Of a stretch of 64,000 nucleotides of DNA, positions 35,603 to 47,606 are shown one piece after another (the first letter of the stretch is position 1; each line of letters opens with the position of its first letter). The notes beneath the pieces are model-generated. The model was given only the letters and a program-made list of their open reading frames with translations. It was not told the DNA's origin and searched no databases. Source of the stretch: Rhabditophanes sp. KR3021. Its lineage: Eukaryota; Nematoda; Chromadorea; Rhabditida; Alloionematidae. Location of the stretch: positions 7,440,001 through 7,504,000 of the forward strand of contig CAUJLY010000003.1 of NCBI GenBank assembly GCA_963281155.1, read 5' to 3'. The translations under genes and the position numbers were made by a program.

Positions 35603-38600
35603 TTTATTGAGGAAGCTGAAATAAACATTTAATTGTCTAATAATAGATGATGATGGGCTGGTACTGACAAGTGTAAAGGATGTATTTTGAAGGTAAAATC
35701 AAAACGAAAAAAGATCTTTGGCCAATGGCATCTTTTTACTGATTAGAAAGTAAACAGACCAATAAATAGTATAATTAATAACAATAAAATAAATTCTACC
35801 CACCAACCATTAAATACATTCATTTATTAATAAATATTAATGCATTAATTCCAAAAAGGAAATAACAACAATACCATTAATTAGTAGTAGAAATAAAAGA
35901 GAGAGAAACTCATGAGCGAACACCCGTGCCTGGTTGTCAATAAATGGTGGCCCTAAATGTTTCCATTGTTGATATCACCTGTGATGAGTGGATATATAAT
36001 TCACATTCCCATCCTATCTAGATAGTACATTTATACCTATATGTCGCTTAAGTTAAAGTAAATTTGTGATGTACTAAAAGTATATTATGTTATCGTGTTA
36101 AGGTTAAAAGAAATAGAAACATTTCCACATTTTTTGACCTTGGTGATAGGAAGGGAATGTTAGTAAGGGCATGAACTTGGTAGCAGCAAAGACACTATCT
36201 CGTTACAAATTGAAACGATTCTCTTGAATATTTAAAAAAGGACCATTTTTGACAAAACCTCATCGCCATTTATTAAGGTGAAGGTTGAACTGAATTTTAT
36301 TTGTAAGGAACATTATTCATAAGTGTCTGATATCTCAGGAAGATTAGTGGAATTATATTTCACCCACGTCTCCTTTTTCTCCCCCTTTTTCCTTTTGTCC
36401 CGACTCTCTAAGAAATAAATTTATTCATATACAAATTTCTATCAATAAGCTAAACAATAAAACCAACAACGAATTATACACCACCCTGAAAGGTTAAATG
36501 TTGCCTAATAAAATGAGCTTGTTAACAAGTACTAATATTAGCTACAAAAAAGGTAAAAAACTTCAAAGAAGGCATATTAGCTTGGTTCGTACCAAGCACA
36601 CAAAAATACGAAATCAGTAATAATTTTAACAACCTTAAATTTATGATCCATTACTAATATTTCTAAAGACTTGTTCATATATTGATATTAAAAAAGTTTT
36701 TGATAAAAAGATTCTAATTGTCGAAAGAATTTGAGGAAGTTGTTCAAATAAACACATATTATGTTGGTGATTAATAAGTTTCATAAATATAGGTGGGTTG
36801 TAAGAATAGATGAAAGGTAAATAAAATGGAGCTCCAAATAATGAGAATCTAGGAAAATGAGACAAAAAATGTATGTTAAGAAGTGCAAAAATGGCTGATA
36901 ACCTTGAATATATACTCTTTTTGACACAACAATGAGGAATGTGGTGAATATTTGAGTATTAGCCTTGAACCTGAGGTACTATTTGACTGATTTGAGTGAA
37001 TGGTAGATTCATCATCATAATTTGTTTTTTCTCTCGTAATCGCCTTTTTCACTAGTGAGGGTATGTCGACTCTCTTTAGATGAAACAATCGAAAGGAGGC
37101 TGATAAAAAAGTGTGCTGGTACGATGCCGTGTTAGTCTATTTATTAATGAGGTGATCTATTGTATGCTTGCCTTTCAGTAGCCACTTTCTAAGGTTCATC
37201 AAATTAGGTGCTGACATCTTGCGCAACTTAACACAAAAATAGAAAGAAGCAATCACACAAATAAATTATTGTTGTGTGGTGAAAGGACATTGTACACGCA
37301 TCAAACTGTTAAAGGGCAATATACAAAAATCCGCGTCAACTTATGATTCCTGCTTACGTTTGGAATCAATTTGAAACATAGTTGATTCAACAATTTAACA
37401 TACATTTTTTGCAAAAATAATTTGTTGGGTTTTGGTTGCCAGACATTCAAGGACATATCCTCCCAGCATATTAACAATCAACACTCTGCTCAAAACTCTT
37501 TTTTCAAAGCTTTGCCAAGTTAGAAAGTACCTATATGTAAAGAAGATTAGTTAAAAAAACCTTGAAAGATGTGAAAAAGTTATCACCAATTGTCTGGCAC
37601 GAAAGGTACAATCAACAAAACTAGTTATTGCGTAATTTGATGGATAAAGTAAAAAACGAATGATTTATCGAAAACTCTATTTTTTGTAAGTTACCTGGGA
37701 GAATGTACAAAATATTAAAAAAGTTGATTAAATGGGTGTTGGGATAAAGCAATCACGATTATTTTTCGTGGCAAGCAATTTCTCGTTTTATATATTTCAC
37801 CAACATTACCCCTTAACATAACTTTCCATTGATGTACTTTTGTATGAGATGAGGAGAGAGGCGATGTAATGCTACTTGCATTTTTAACAAAGGTACATGT
37901 GTATATATTCTACTAAAACATTTTTTCCCAGCTTGTGCAACTTTATTTCAGCATTGCTTGTTTAATTCTAGCAGTCTGGAGGAAAGGAAAGTGATTTGGT
38001 TATTAATCCTTTTATGGTACTATATAATGTAGGAGTGTGATATCATTTTAGCATGTACAATAACCTGGTATGACATAAAATATGATATCATATAAGTATG
38101 CATGTATCAACTTCTTGATCAAGTAAAACTATTTGGTTTAATCCTTGCCAGCAAAATAAAACACATTCTTCCCAAATAAAAAGAATGGTATAATTGAGCA
38201 TAGATTAGCACCATGCAAATTTGATGGTCGACTAACAAGACAAATAGTCTATTACTCCGAAAGAAACAAATCAAATGTTCCAAAACGCCATCAAAAATTA
38301 CTTTTGATGACGGCTTATCACGAGTTGTTATTGTATTAAACTACCTTGTTTGTGATATTATTATATTTTTGTCAAATCAGGAATTAAATACACGAAGTCA
38401 TCCAACATTCATTGCCAAGTTCCCTGTATCAAGGTGATTTAATTGAATGTTATTTTGCTACCATCGTCTTTTTGACAATGGAAGGTGTTCGGGAATGGTA
38501 CGAGAAAAGATTTAGTATATTACGTATATTCAATATATTATGCATAAGTTCTCTTTACCATATAAGTAATTGTAATTATGTGTGTGACGAAGAATAATAA

Positions 38601-38765
38601 GGATGATGTGTACAATAGTAAAAATCATTTCAATTTCTTTGGTAAGGAAAATGAAGAAGGGATCTTCGATTAGACACGTAATCTGGAGAATGGACGTTTT
38701 CTTATTATTGGCAGAGAAAGATATCGAAAGGACAGCCCATTGAAAATGATTCGGATGATTGTTTA
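35603..38765. other. Long AT-rich spacer upstream of AP-2
   Basis: About 3.2 kb with one possible exon (36876-37136, listed). Other short frames (36641-36865, 38412-38597) have no support. The length is large for this gene-dense window and could hold regulatory sequence for the AP-2 gene, but no motif can be named. Confidence 0.35.
36876..37136 (-). CDS. Possible exon, unknown
   Basis: A minus frame is open for about 86 codons after a TAG, with no ATG. It codes for a basic, Ser-rich stretch (FHLKRVDIPSLVKKAITREK, then HSNQSNSTSGSRLILK). A GT after FKV could be a donor, but no matching downstream exon was found. The composition is more coding-like than the flanks. It is reported only as a candidate internal exon. 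Confidence 0.22.
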   Translation of the reverse strand, partial: TNTASYQHTFLSASFRLFHLKRVDIPSLVKKAITREKTNYDDESTIHSNQSNSTSGSRLILKYSPHSSLLCQKEYIFKVISHFCTS

Positions 38766-39030
38766 CTAAATTGTAGATGCCGTTTCGTTCCCGGCACTTG
38801 AATTTGCCGTGACCATTTCACCTAATTTCACTATGTCAGTATTATGGCGATCGAGGTGTCCTCTATTCACCTTTCTCTGTAAAATGAATGCCTTGTTGTC
38901 ATCTATCGCTCCACATTAAATCGAGTCGACTCTTGTCATGAGATACCAGCCGCGATTGCCTTCCATTTTTACAACTTCTTCTATTTTGATTTCGATTCCG
39001 CGTTTGACCTTGGCCTTGTACAATTGTCGA
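38766..39030 (-). pseudogene. Decayed coding fragment, unknown
   Basis: One minus frame is open for about 85 codons except for a single TAA, reading LYKAKVKRGIEIKIEEVVKM, GNRGWYLMTRVDS, a stop, then AIDDNKAFILQRKVNRGHLD and ending in TAG. A second frame just upstream (39060-39120) also looks coding (SLVISGGNENA). Charged strands with a Trp-Tyr and closely spaced basic residues could come from a transposon integrase or reverse-transcriptase tail, but no diagnostic motif is visible. Confidence 0.35.
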
Positions 39031-39418
39031 TATGTGGAAATGATTTTTTTGAGGCAACTGCAAAAAATTATGCATTTTCATTACCACCGGATATTACGAG
39101 ACTAGGTGCGGTCGCTGTTTGTTGAATGTTTTGGGTATGGTTTTAAATAAACAAAAAGATACTTCAATCGTTCAATTCCATTCAAATTCTATTTTAAGAT
39201 TAAAAGTGGGAAAATAAAAAGTTTATGGACAAAGTAAATAAAACACATATTAAAAATGTTTTGAAATAAAGGGGATACCATTTACTCGAACCATTATTTA
39301 ACATACAAATAATTTTTAATAAAGAGTTTATTTGATTAAGTCATGAAATCACATAAAATCCTTCAATACTACAAACTGCAACTTTTATTTTATTAAAGAT
39401 AGAAATAAAAAGCAACTA

Positions 39419-39887
39419 TTACTTACTTCCTGACTTGGAAGTGCTTTTTGTACCCGAAGCAGCAGCAGATTTAGTCCCACTTTTTGAAGCAGTCGAACTT
39501 TTGTACCACTAGCAGCAGTTGCATTTTTAATTGTTTTATAACCAGCGTCAGATCCATTTGCTTTAAGAGTTCCCTCTGCCTTAGGTGATCCAGTTTGAGC
39601 AAAAGTAAAGCCAGAAGCCTTGATAATACCAAGTTTTCTCAACATTGTCTTGTAGAAAGCTCTTTGTGACTTGAATTCGGAGATGACACTTATTTTTGAA
39701 AGTAAAAAGACACTAGCGATTAGGATGTATACGATTATGGCAGTATTCATCAGTCTCAAAGTAGGTTCAAACTCAGTATTGATGCTGTTGCATTTTTGTT
39801 CGGCTACTTCCATAAATGTTTGTTGTTGGGAGGTTCGGTGGCAGTGAGGATGAGGCATAAGCATAGAAAGGTGATGGATTTCAACAT
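39419..39887 (-). CDS. Signal-peptide membrane protein with Ser/Lys/Ala tail
   Basis: From ATG 39887 the frame begins with a signal peptide (MLKSITFLCLCLILTATEPP). It then needs one more C in a CCC run (near 39835) to enter the long frame with EQKCNSINTEFEP, and a membrane segment (LMNTAIIVYILIASVFLLSK). After a basic cytosolic part it needs one more A in an AAAA run (near 39500) to end in a low-complexity tail (SGTKSAAASGTKSTSKSGSK). With both bases added the length is exactly 157 codons including the stop. The tail repeat itself supports that reading. Type I membrane topology is expected. Family unknown. Raw as it stands, the gene would be broken twice. Confidence 0.6.
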
Positions 39888-39987
39888 CTTTGGTGGTGTT
39901 CTTAAATGATTATGAAATTTGAATTTAGACAAGGAATTTAATTTACAAAAAATTGTTACAACGAGATATTTACAACAAATGGAAAGA

Positions 39988-40434
39988 TTAATATTCAAAA
40001 TGAAACGTATCTTCTTCGACATCATCATAGTCTTCATGAGTATTTTGAGCGAATGGAGCATCGTCCTCCTCTTCATTAGACATATTGAAAAAATCTTCAT
40101 CTGAGATATGGATGAAGGCTTCATATATTCTTCTTCCCATTGCTTCTTGATTGGCAGTAGATTGATCGAAAGCAGAATTTGCATTCTTGTGGATTTCATT
40201 GGATTTGGCAATGAAGGCTTTGTATAAAATTGGAAAGGATGGAGTAGTAGGGGCAGTAGAAATACTTTTCTTTCTTACCTTTTCCTTGTCAAGATAAATT
40301 CTCATTGAAGGATATTTGAATATAGCATAACCTTTCTTTATTTTGAGGATAGGAAATGGGGATTTAAATGAATTTGTGCATTTACCAATATTACTCGAAC
40401 ACGAAGCTTGTTTGTAAAAAGGTTGGACACGCAT
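39988..40434 (-). CDS. Hypothetical protein with acidic C terminus
   Basis: A 148-codon frame from ATG 40434. The N terminus is basic (MRVQPFYKQASCSSNIGKC), with a Lys-rich middle and a long helix-prone region (NSAFDQSTANQEAMGRRIYE), ending in a highly acidic tail (NEEEDDAPF, DYDDVEEDTFHFEY). There is no signal peptide or membrane span. No family is recognised. It is about 100 bases from the membrane-protein gene on the same strand, so the two might share a transcript, but no evidence shows it. A 135-codon frame overlapping in another phase is a shadow. Confidence 0.55.
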   Translation of the reverse strand: MRVQPFYKQASCSSNIGKCTNSFKSPFPILKIKKGYAIFKYPSMRIYLDKEKVRKKSISTAPTTPSFPILYKAFIAKSNEIHKNANSAFDQSTANQEAMGRRIYEAFIHISDEDFFNMSNEEEDDAPFAQNTHEDYDDVEEDTFHFEY

Positions 40435-40706
40435 TGTAGCAGGATGACAGATAAATTATGACGGCATAATTAATATACCCACCTTATGCAGCACAATTCT
40501 AATCTATTTAGAATGTTACTCGACTAGCTTGTCAAAGAGTTGGTATCTTGTTTTGAGTCAAGGAAATTAGATTAACTTTATTAATGCTGGGATTAGAATA
40601 GATTAAAAGGACACCAAATATTAAATAATTTATTAGCATTAAAAAAAGTTTTTCAATGTGAAAGATGGTATTTTTGAGGAATATAAAAAATAAACCACAT
40701 AGTTAG

Positions 40707-41763
40707 TTATTCCCAATCTAGAGGGATGCTTTCGTGCAACATAGCTGACTTGATTTCACAACCCTGGAATAAGTGAATTTGTTAAAGTTAATGAAAGGCA
40801 AAACTTACAACCAAATGAATAAGCTTTTCATGAAGGGCAATTCGTTTGTGTTCCTTTTTGTCATGCAGAAGTCTGAAAAATTCAAACAAAATGGGAGGAA
40901 TATGATAGCCGTCAACATTGAGTTGGTACAAATTTAAGTTTTCTTTCATTTGGTTGACTTGGTGCTTGTCTGAAATGTGGTACCAAGGTAAAGTTCCTGA
41001 AAAGTTCTCCAAACTAATATAGAAAGCTGACCACAAGTCATCAATAAAGGTGGGTAATGCATTTGGCTTTTGACTATTAACGGAAGAGTAACAAAGAGTT
41101 CCGACAGTCTTCCCCTCAAGATGATCATGGTATGGCTTTGATGAAGAAGAGTCTTGCGAAACAAGGCCGAAATCAATTAAAATGAGTGATCTATCATTGA
41201 TGCTATCCGAACTAAAATTTGAAACAAAATTAGCGGGTTTCAGATCTCTGTGAACGATGTTGCAATAATTCAAAGCTAACAAAGCTAACAAAGACTCTCT
41301 CAAAATGTAATAACATGTCCAATTAGTAAATCTTTTGATAGGAGTCATCTTTTTCAAATCATACAAATCAGGTCCAAACAATGGCATGACATAAAATGTT
41401 CCATTACTAAGACATCCTCGATCTAACAAATGAGGAATATACTTTGCTAGATGACTTGCCCTTGCATCCATACGCAAAGTCGTATTAATAGACAAAATAT
41501 GATGAGCTTCATTAACTAACAACTTCAACTAAAAAGAAATTGATGTTAAATGCAAATGTTTATAAACGTACATTAGCTTGGTCAAATTCCATCTTCATGG
41601 CAGCAATCATCCCCGTAGACACGTTCACAACTTTGAATATACTGCCAAAAGTGCCCTTATTAATATAACCTATGTAATCCCATACAGCTGGAGCCAAACA
41701 AGTAGGACTCGGAGGCAAAGATGGCATTGGACAATGCATGTAATTACTAGTAACCTGATACAT
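40707..41763 (-). CDS. TTBK/casein-kinase-1-like protein kinase
   Basis: Three exons, 41572-41763, 40809-41528 and 40707-40763, with introns of 43 and 45 bases, give 322 residues. The kinase core is complete: Gly loop NKGTFGSIFKV (about 34), AAMKME (about 54), catalytic loop HRDLKPANF, metal loop IDFGL, and a CK1-type activation segment with TVGTLCYSSVNSQK and DDLWSAFYISLEN. The GTxxYxSxN block and the lack of an APE motif mark the casein-kinase-1 superfamily, closest to tau-tubulin kinases. Nematodes have many small kinases of this kind, often active in sperm. It has no regulatory extension. All exons are intact, so it should be catalytically competent. Confidence 0.88.
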
Positions 41764-42565
41764 ATCGCAAAGAAGAATAAAGATTTGACTGATGTTAAAA
41801 TGAATGAAGTAACTCTGTTAAATAGCACAATTTTTCGCCTACCAAAATACGATGTCTATTCAAATTACTGGTAATGATGATTTGGCCGTTTTTTGTTGTG
41901 GGTTCAAAGGATCAATTTTGGAATCGGGTATGGCTTGGGGGTAATCAAAGACCTACCGGCGTAGAATAATGATTTCTCATCGATATTGAAATTAAAGATC
42001 GTCTAAAACTTTGGACAATCTATGTAATATTGCTTGATTCGTTGATTTCGAGGGTATTTTTAAGATTATCGTGGTTTTGGTTCTTTTATTAATAAACTTA
42101 AGTTATGCAAATTAAATTTATTAACTTTTTTGAAATGATGGTGTTAGCTGCTTCTGTTTATGAAATAATTTTATTGGAACGTAATATCCTACCAATGTTA
42201 TATGCATTTTTCCACATGGGAAAGTTTTCTAAAATATTAAGCATTGTATGTCAAAATCAGCTGTTTTTTATCAGGGCTCCCATTTTTCAAAATCACTCAA
42301 TCTGATAGTGAAGATAATCAAATTATGTTTATTTGGCGTCGAATTTAAAAATGATAGCTATAGTCACGATTGGTGATCATATGTGATATTAAACTTTTAA
42401 AAAATCTTAAGTTATAGTGATATCATATATAGAGAATCCCTGGTTTTTTACACATTGTATGTTAATGTTACTGACTGATAAAAGAATACATTGGCCATTA
42501 TTCACCGAGAAAGGTAAGTTAATTATATTTGATTATTTAGCTATTTCTTTCAGATTCTATCTAAA
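41764..42565. other. Intergenic, nothing supported
   Basis: AT-rich spacer upstream of the kinase. A 66-codon plus frame at 42105-42305 has no feature beyond hydrophobic AT bias. Confidence 0.4.
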
Positions 42566-43500
42566 TGGAAAATAAAATTGTGAACATTCCTGGGACAGCA
42601 TACAAATGTCCTTCAAGGTGTAAAACTACGCAACAGGCACCGCTTACTACAAAACTCTCCTTAAACACAGGACGATGAAAGCAGTTACATCGCAGAAATA
42701 CGTAAACAAAAGGAAAAGATCAAAAGTATGGAGAAGGCGATGGTGAGGGAGAAGTTATTGTTGAGACACCCCAACAACGTCTAATGCTACCAAGACAACA
42801 ACATTTTCTCCTCGTAAATGTATCCGCCTTCGAACTCCATCAGTCCGCTCAAACCCTGTCAGTCTTGGTACTTAGAAACCATCTCAGAAGAAAGCAACTC
42901 CCAAAGAACGTTCTACCATCTGCTCCTAAAATTACCACTTTCACTCAGAGTATACAAGATTTGTTGAAAAATTTTGAAGGTCTGGCGATCTGAAATACTT
43001 TAAATCGTGCCTACAAATCTATTCCAAAGAGAATTGTTCAAGAAGTGCAAATTAGAAAAGATCCTGTGAAAAGAAAGTGTGACGGTTTATTCAATTGAAT
43101 ATATGATTAATTCCGGTGCTGACGATGAAAGTATGAATCTGTTGAAGAGTTGTGGACTGGAAAGTTTATCGGGAGCGTGTGATTTATTTGGTAGTCACGA
43201 ACCAAATGAAGTAAATACGTCGGCTGTAAAAGATGATTTGAAAAGATGTTTAGAAAAGATATTGTGCTGGCCTACGAACCTACAAAAACAGTTTCTCCAC
43301 CGATCAAAACTACAACTCCTTACCCTCGAACTCTAAACCTCTGGTAAAAGCCAAACTTTGATTCAACAATCACCGGTTCTTGGGCAAAGAATATGAAACA
43401 AATCGTTGCCGAAAAAGATGTATCCAAGGTAAAATAAAAAGAAGAAATCCAAAGAAAATGTGACTTGATGAAAGCACAAGCCTTAGAAAGAAATAATTAA
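42566..43500 (+). pseudogene. Decayed coding region, Lys/Thr/Pro-rich, unknown
   Basis: Successive coding-like stretches appear in all three plus frames. An ATG frame near 42567 (IPGTAYKCPSRCKTTQQAP) leads to a helical run (YIAEIRKQKEKIKSMEKAMV). Then come a basic Ser/Thr/Pro stretch (TTTFSPRKCIRLRTPSVRSN), SAPKITTFTQSIQDLLKNFE and IVQEVQIRKDPVKRK. An acidic block at 43104-43336 follows, then KNMKQIVAEKDVSKV near the end. The order of coiled-coil, basic and acidic blocks resembles a nuclear or spindle protein, but no domain is diagnostic. Stops and shifts occur about every 100-150 bases, so it looks like a dead copy with at least six breaks. Confidence 0.4.
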
Positions 43501-43580
43501 CTGGATCTCTTAATACTAATTAATTGTTTTTTAATTTAACGAGATTGCCTTAAACCAATTTAGCTGCCTATATAATAAAG

Positions 43581-43736
43581 TTTTTTAATATGTTCTTGTA
43601 CTTGAATTCTTTTTTAATATATCAATTCTTGTGTTTAAATCCATTTTTAATATATTCGTGTGTCTAATTCATTTAATATGTTCATGTATTTAAATTTATT
43701 TTTAATATGTTCCTGGGTTTAAATTTGTTTTTAATA
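43581..43736 (+). repeat. Degenerate tandem repeat, about 33-38 base unit, ~5 copies
   Basis: The motif TTTTTAATAT is followed by GTTC or similar, then TGT, then TTTAAATT or a variant. It recurs at roughly 33-38 base spacing (near 43582, 43610, 43645, 43668 and 43700, with a final partial copy at 43727). It lies between the decayed coding block and Pol kappa, about 100 bases before the Pol kappa start. Confidence 0.6.
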
Positions 43737-43844
43737 GGTAGGTAAATGTTGTCAAGTGATTTTGTACCAATTCTTGTCGCTTCAGGATATATGACCAGCG
43801 CTAATTTAGTAATTTTTCAAGTGTCACCATAAAAGTTATAAGTT

Positions 43845-45763
43845 ATGGTGTCGGATTATTCTGGGAATAAAGCAGGATTTAAGGGTTTAGACAAGGTAAG
43901 ATTAACGTTTAATTTACTAATTTATAGTTATTAAAGGAAAAAATTGCTAGAATTATCGCAGAAAGCTCTACAGCAAAATGGAAAGCTCACATAAGAGAGA
44001 GCGAGGAAAAGTTAGAAGCTAGAGTGTGTGAATTAAAGAAGGAAATCGCAATGCTCAGCGATGGTCAAGTTAGGAAAGCTGAAAATGATATGGATGAGTT
44101 GATAGCAGAGTTAGAAGGTGAAAGAATCATGGATAATGTGTTTGTTCATATTGATATGGATGCGTTTTATGCTGCTGTTGAAATGCGTGATGATCCAAAG
44201 CTCAGATCTGTTCCTATGGCCGTTGGAGATACATCGATGTTATGTACGAGTAATTATCATGCTAGAAAGTTCGGAGTCAGATCAGGCATGCCCGGGTATA
44301 TTGCCCTAAAGCTTTGTCCTCAACTAAAAATGGTTGGAGTAAACTTCACTAAATACAGGAAAGCTAGTAAAGAGGTTCAGGAGGTGTTTGATGAATATGA
44401 TGAGAATTTAGCAATGGGTTCACTTGATGAAGCTTATATGAACATTACAAATCATGTTCGATCAAGAGATGGGCCTAGGACATTTGATAGAATCAGGTAC
44501 AAAGGTGATTGTGTTTGTCGATTTCCACTAGTCAGTGAGAATGATCCGATTGGGAACACAGTTCCAAGTGAAGCAAGTGAGGAGTGTTCTAAATGCAAAA
44601 AGACAAGAATTGCAGTTTCAGACCAATTAACCTTTGGAAGAAGTGATGGAGATATCGTTAACGAAATAAGATTCAGAGTTGAACAAAAAACAGGCCTTAC
44701 ATGTAGTGCCGGAATAGCTGCTAATTGGATGCTTGCTAAAATTTGTTCAGACCTAAACAAACCTAATGGACAATATTTACTCGAACGCGACTATGCAACT
44801 ATCACTAACTTTGTTCAGGAACTGGAAGTTCGTAAAGTCTCAGGAATCGGGCCAGCAACTGAAGGAACCTTAAAAGGTATTGGTATTAAAAAATGCAGAG
44901 ACTTCATTAAGCAAAGAGGAATCTTGAGATTGACTTTCAGTGCAATCAGTTACAATTGGTTTATGCGAGTTGGACTAGGAATCGGAAATGGCGCCTGTAT
45001 GGTGAATGAAAAGCAAAGACAGAAAAACATCAGCAATGAAACTTCTTTCAGCCCAACAAAAGATCCAGAAACTTGTATGGAAATCCTTAGACGATTGTGT
45101 AAAGAATTGGCGGAAACTATCAAAAGCAATCAGATTGTTGGAGGGAAAACATTGTCATTGACCTTAAGAAAATCTACCTTTGAGAGAATGACTAGAAGCA
45201 AGCAGAATGTGTATCTTATTTCAACTTCAAACCAAATGTTCAATATAGCTAGTCAGCTGTTGTTTAAGGAATTGGAGGATGGAAGGAATGAATTTAGATT
45301 GTTCGGGGTTGGGTTGAGTAAACTTCAATTTTCGGATGAAGATAATAAACCCGTAAATGCTGCCACAACAACTATGCTTGATACTTATTTTAAACAAGGT
45401 CGTATTGAAAATAATCTAAATCAACCGGAGACCTATTACGACGGAGAAATTTCCATTACTAAGATTGAAAACAGACGAACCAAAGAAAGGGTTGAAGTAG
45501 TTAGTAACGAAAATGTTACAAAGCCTAAGGTAACTGACAAAAAGCACAATAAGCCTATAATACGTGGAGCTATGGACAGATTTGTTCAAAAAGACATGCC
45601 CATAAAATGCGCCGGTGTAAGAAATCAAACCAGCCTTGACTCCTTCGTGACTACTTTAAATAAAAGAAAATCAGAACCTGAACTAATTATCATTATCGAT
45701 GATGATAAAGATGAAGTTGAAGGTCTCACTATATCAACTTCCAAGAAAGCAAAATTATGTTGA
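43845..45763 (+). CDS. POLK: DNA polymerase kappa (Y-family translesion polymerase)
   Basis: Two exons, 43845-43895 and 43928-45763, with a 32-base intron in phase 0 give 628 residues. Exon 1 (NKAGFKGLDK) and the following KEKIARIIAESS match the N-terminal clasp specific to Pol kappa. Palm residues are in place: HIDMDAFYAAVEM (Asp 93) and SLDEAY (Asp 184, Glu 185). The finger motif SNYHARKFGVRSGMPGYIA and the little-finger region are intact. Pol kappa bypasses minor-groove adducts opposite dG. C-terminal features are a PIP-like TTMLDTYF (about 498-505), a second PIP-like QTSLDSFV (584-591) and a SUMO-interaction-like LIIIIDDDKDE (603-613). The UBZ zinc fingers of the human enzyme are not seen. 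An internal Cys cluster (ECSKCKKTR) lies near residue 237. Confidence 0.96.
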
Positions 45764-46336
45764 GCAGATCAATGTATTTTAATCATTTTAATTGTACTTT
45801 TAAATTTAAAATAAATTTGAATTTTTAATTTGTTTTTCATTGATGTGTAAAAAATAAAATTGGTTGGTGGCATTTTATCAAGTTCAAATAGTAAAACTAC
45901 AATACTTATATTATTATTTTGAAGGAGTACATACATCAAAACAATCATAAAGATATTTATAAAAATCATGCATAGCTGAAAGCCTAACCAATTGGAGAAA
46001 TTTTAATTTTGTATTTAGTATACTATGATTGTTGCAACATTTCGCATATAATATTATTCATCACCAATAAAACAAATTTGCTGAAATTACCTAACGGTAG
46101 TCGTTTTTGGCCACCTATTCTTTTTTACAAGCAATCTAGGACATTCTCACCATTGTTCTTGTCAAAGATCATTATATCAGTAAGAACAATACATAACATA
46201 TTACATACAAGTTATCATGTTCAAAGAAAATGATTATATTTGATAATTATTTTATTTTTATAAAAGAAAGGTTGAATGTTATTTATAATATAAAACTTTA
46301 AGCAGGTTCGTCAATCTAAAAGTACACTATTGAACG
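45764..46336. other. Convergent 3' region of Pol kappa and RING-CH genes
   Basis: About 570 AT-rich bases between two genes that end toward each other. Small frames on either strand are not supported. Confidence 0.45.
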
Positions 46337-47178
46337 TTATACGACTTGGCTCTCAATTCTGTTTTTGAAATATCCAATGTTTATGCCACTTCTGCATATA
46401 TCATCTTTTGGTCGTTTAACACCACTAAGCTCTCTCTTGCTATTTCTTGCGATGGAAGACAGTTTTTTTATCCATTTGAGATGCCTTTGCATTCTGGAAC
46501 CACTGCCATACAATGAATCATTTCTATTAGAATCAACGATTACATACCTCTACAAAAAGATAATAAAATAATTTGATTGTTTAACTTACCGCATTAAATC
46601 TAAGAAAATGAAAATATCCTTTGCCTATATGGCATATCATAAATATAAGGTAAGCAAAAAATGATAACAACAGCAAAATAATAAACATTGATGGAGTTTT
46701 GATGCAAAATTCATAAATAAAGGACATTTTCTCAAACTTGTTTCTGTCATGTTCGTATATGAAAGGTATTAACGTAAAGCACAAGTAAAAAACAATCAGA
46801 TTCGATGTAATGAAAATTAAAGTAGCAAATAGTATAGTATTGACATCTATTTTTGTATTCTCATCTTTAAAGTATCTATACAAGTTTGGGAAGTAGCTGA
46901 AAATGAATAAATAGAATGATTTTAAATTACGATGAAACATACATTTTGAATTTATAAGGCGTGTTGCAAATTTCACAAGTTAGAGGTTGATTACATGCCG
47001 ACGATTTGACCCATTCTTCAATGCAATATCTATGATAGAGACCAGACGTGCCACTACACTCACAAGCATTTATCAATCTTGACCCATTTTTGTTGGCTTC
47101 TCCAAAGGGTCCCGATTCCTCGTCATAATAACAAATACGACATACACCTTGCGACAAGTCATTTGTATTAAGATCCAA
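46337..47178 (-). CDS. RING-CH (MARCH-type) membrane ubiquitin ligase
   Basis: Three exons, 46943-47178, 46590-46896 and 46337-46549, with introns of 46 and 40 bases give 251 residues from ATG 47178. The RING-CH finger occupies residues 13-72: CRIC, then CECSG, YHRYC, EEW and CEIC, with the Cys4-His-Cys3 order and the Trp of the class. Two membrane segments follow (TILFATLIFITSNLIVFYLC; MFIILLLLSFFAYLIFMICH), as in MARCH2/3-like ligases that ubiquitinate membrane proteins during endocytic sorting. The C-terminal exon is basic and hydrophilic, with no motif recognised. All splice phases agree and no break is seen. Confidence 0.9.
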
Positions 47179-47606
47179 ATCAGCTTTTTCCTATAAATCG
47201 TATTAATTAACTTACAACTAACTCACCAAACTTACGTTATGTTTCATCATTTCTTTATAAATATATAAAAGTTTAGTTGTTAGTTGGTATGTAATGAATG
47301 CACTATGGTCATAGAAAAGACTATCCAAATATCTCCAAATCTATTTGAGACAAACGATGATCATGATATCCGAGTTTATTCTGATTTAATCGAGATATAA
47401 ACTTTTTACTATAAAAACAAAGAGTATAAAATTCTTAATTTTGATTTTTCCGTGTTCATTTTATCACAAGTATGAGTTCCGAGGGATACTCTAGGAACGT
47501 ACTTTTGCTTTTTTTGTAGATACTTATAACGAAGTGAATTGAAGTATTATCTAAATGATATTTTTCAAACTTTAAAAGAGTATGCAAAAATTTCTTAAAG
47601 GGATTT

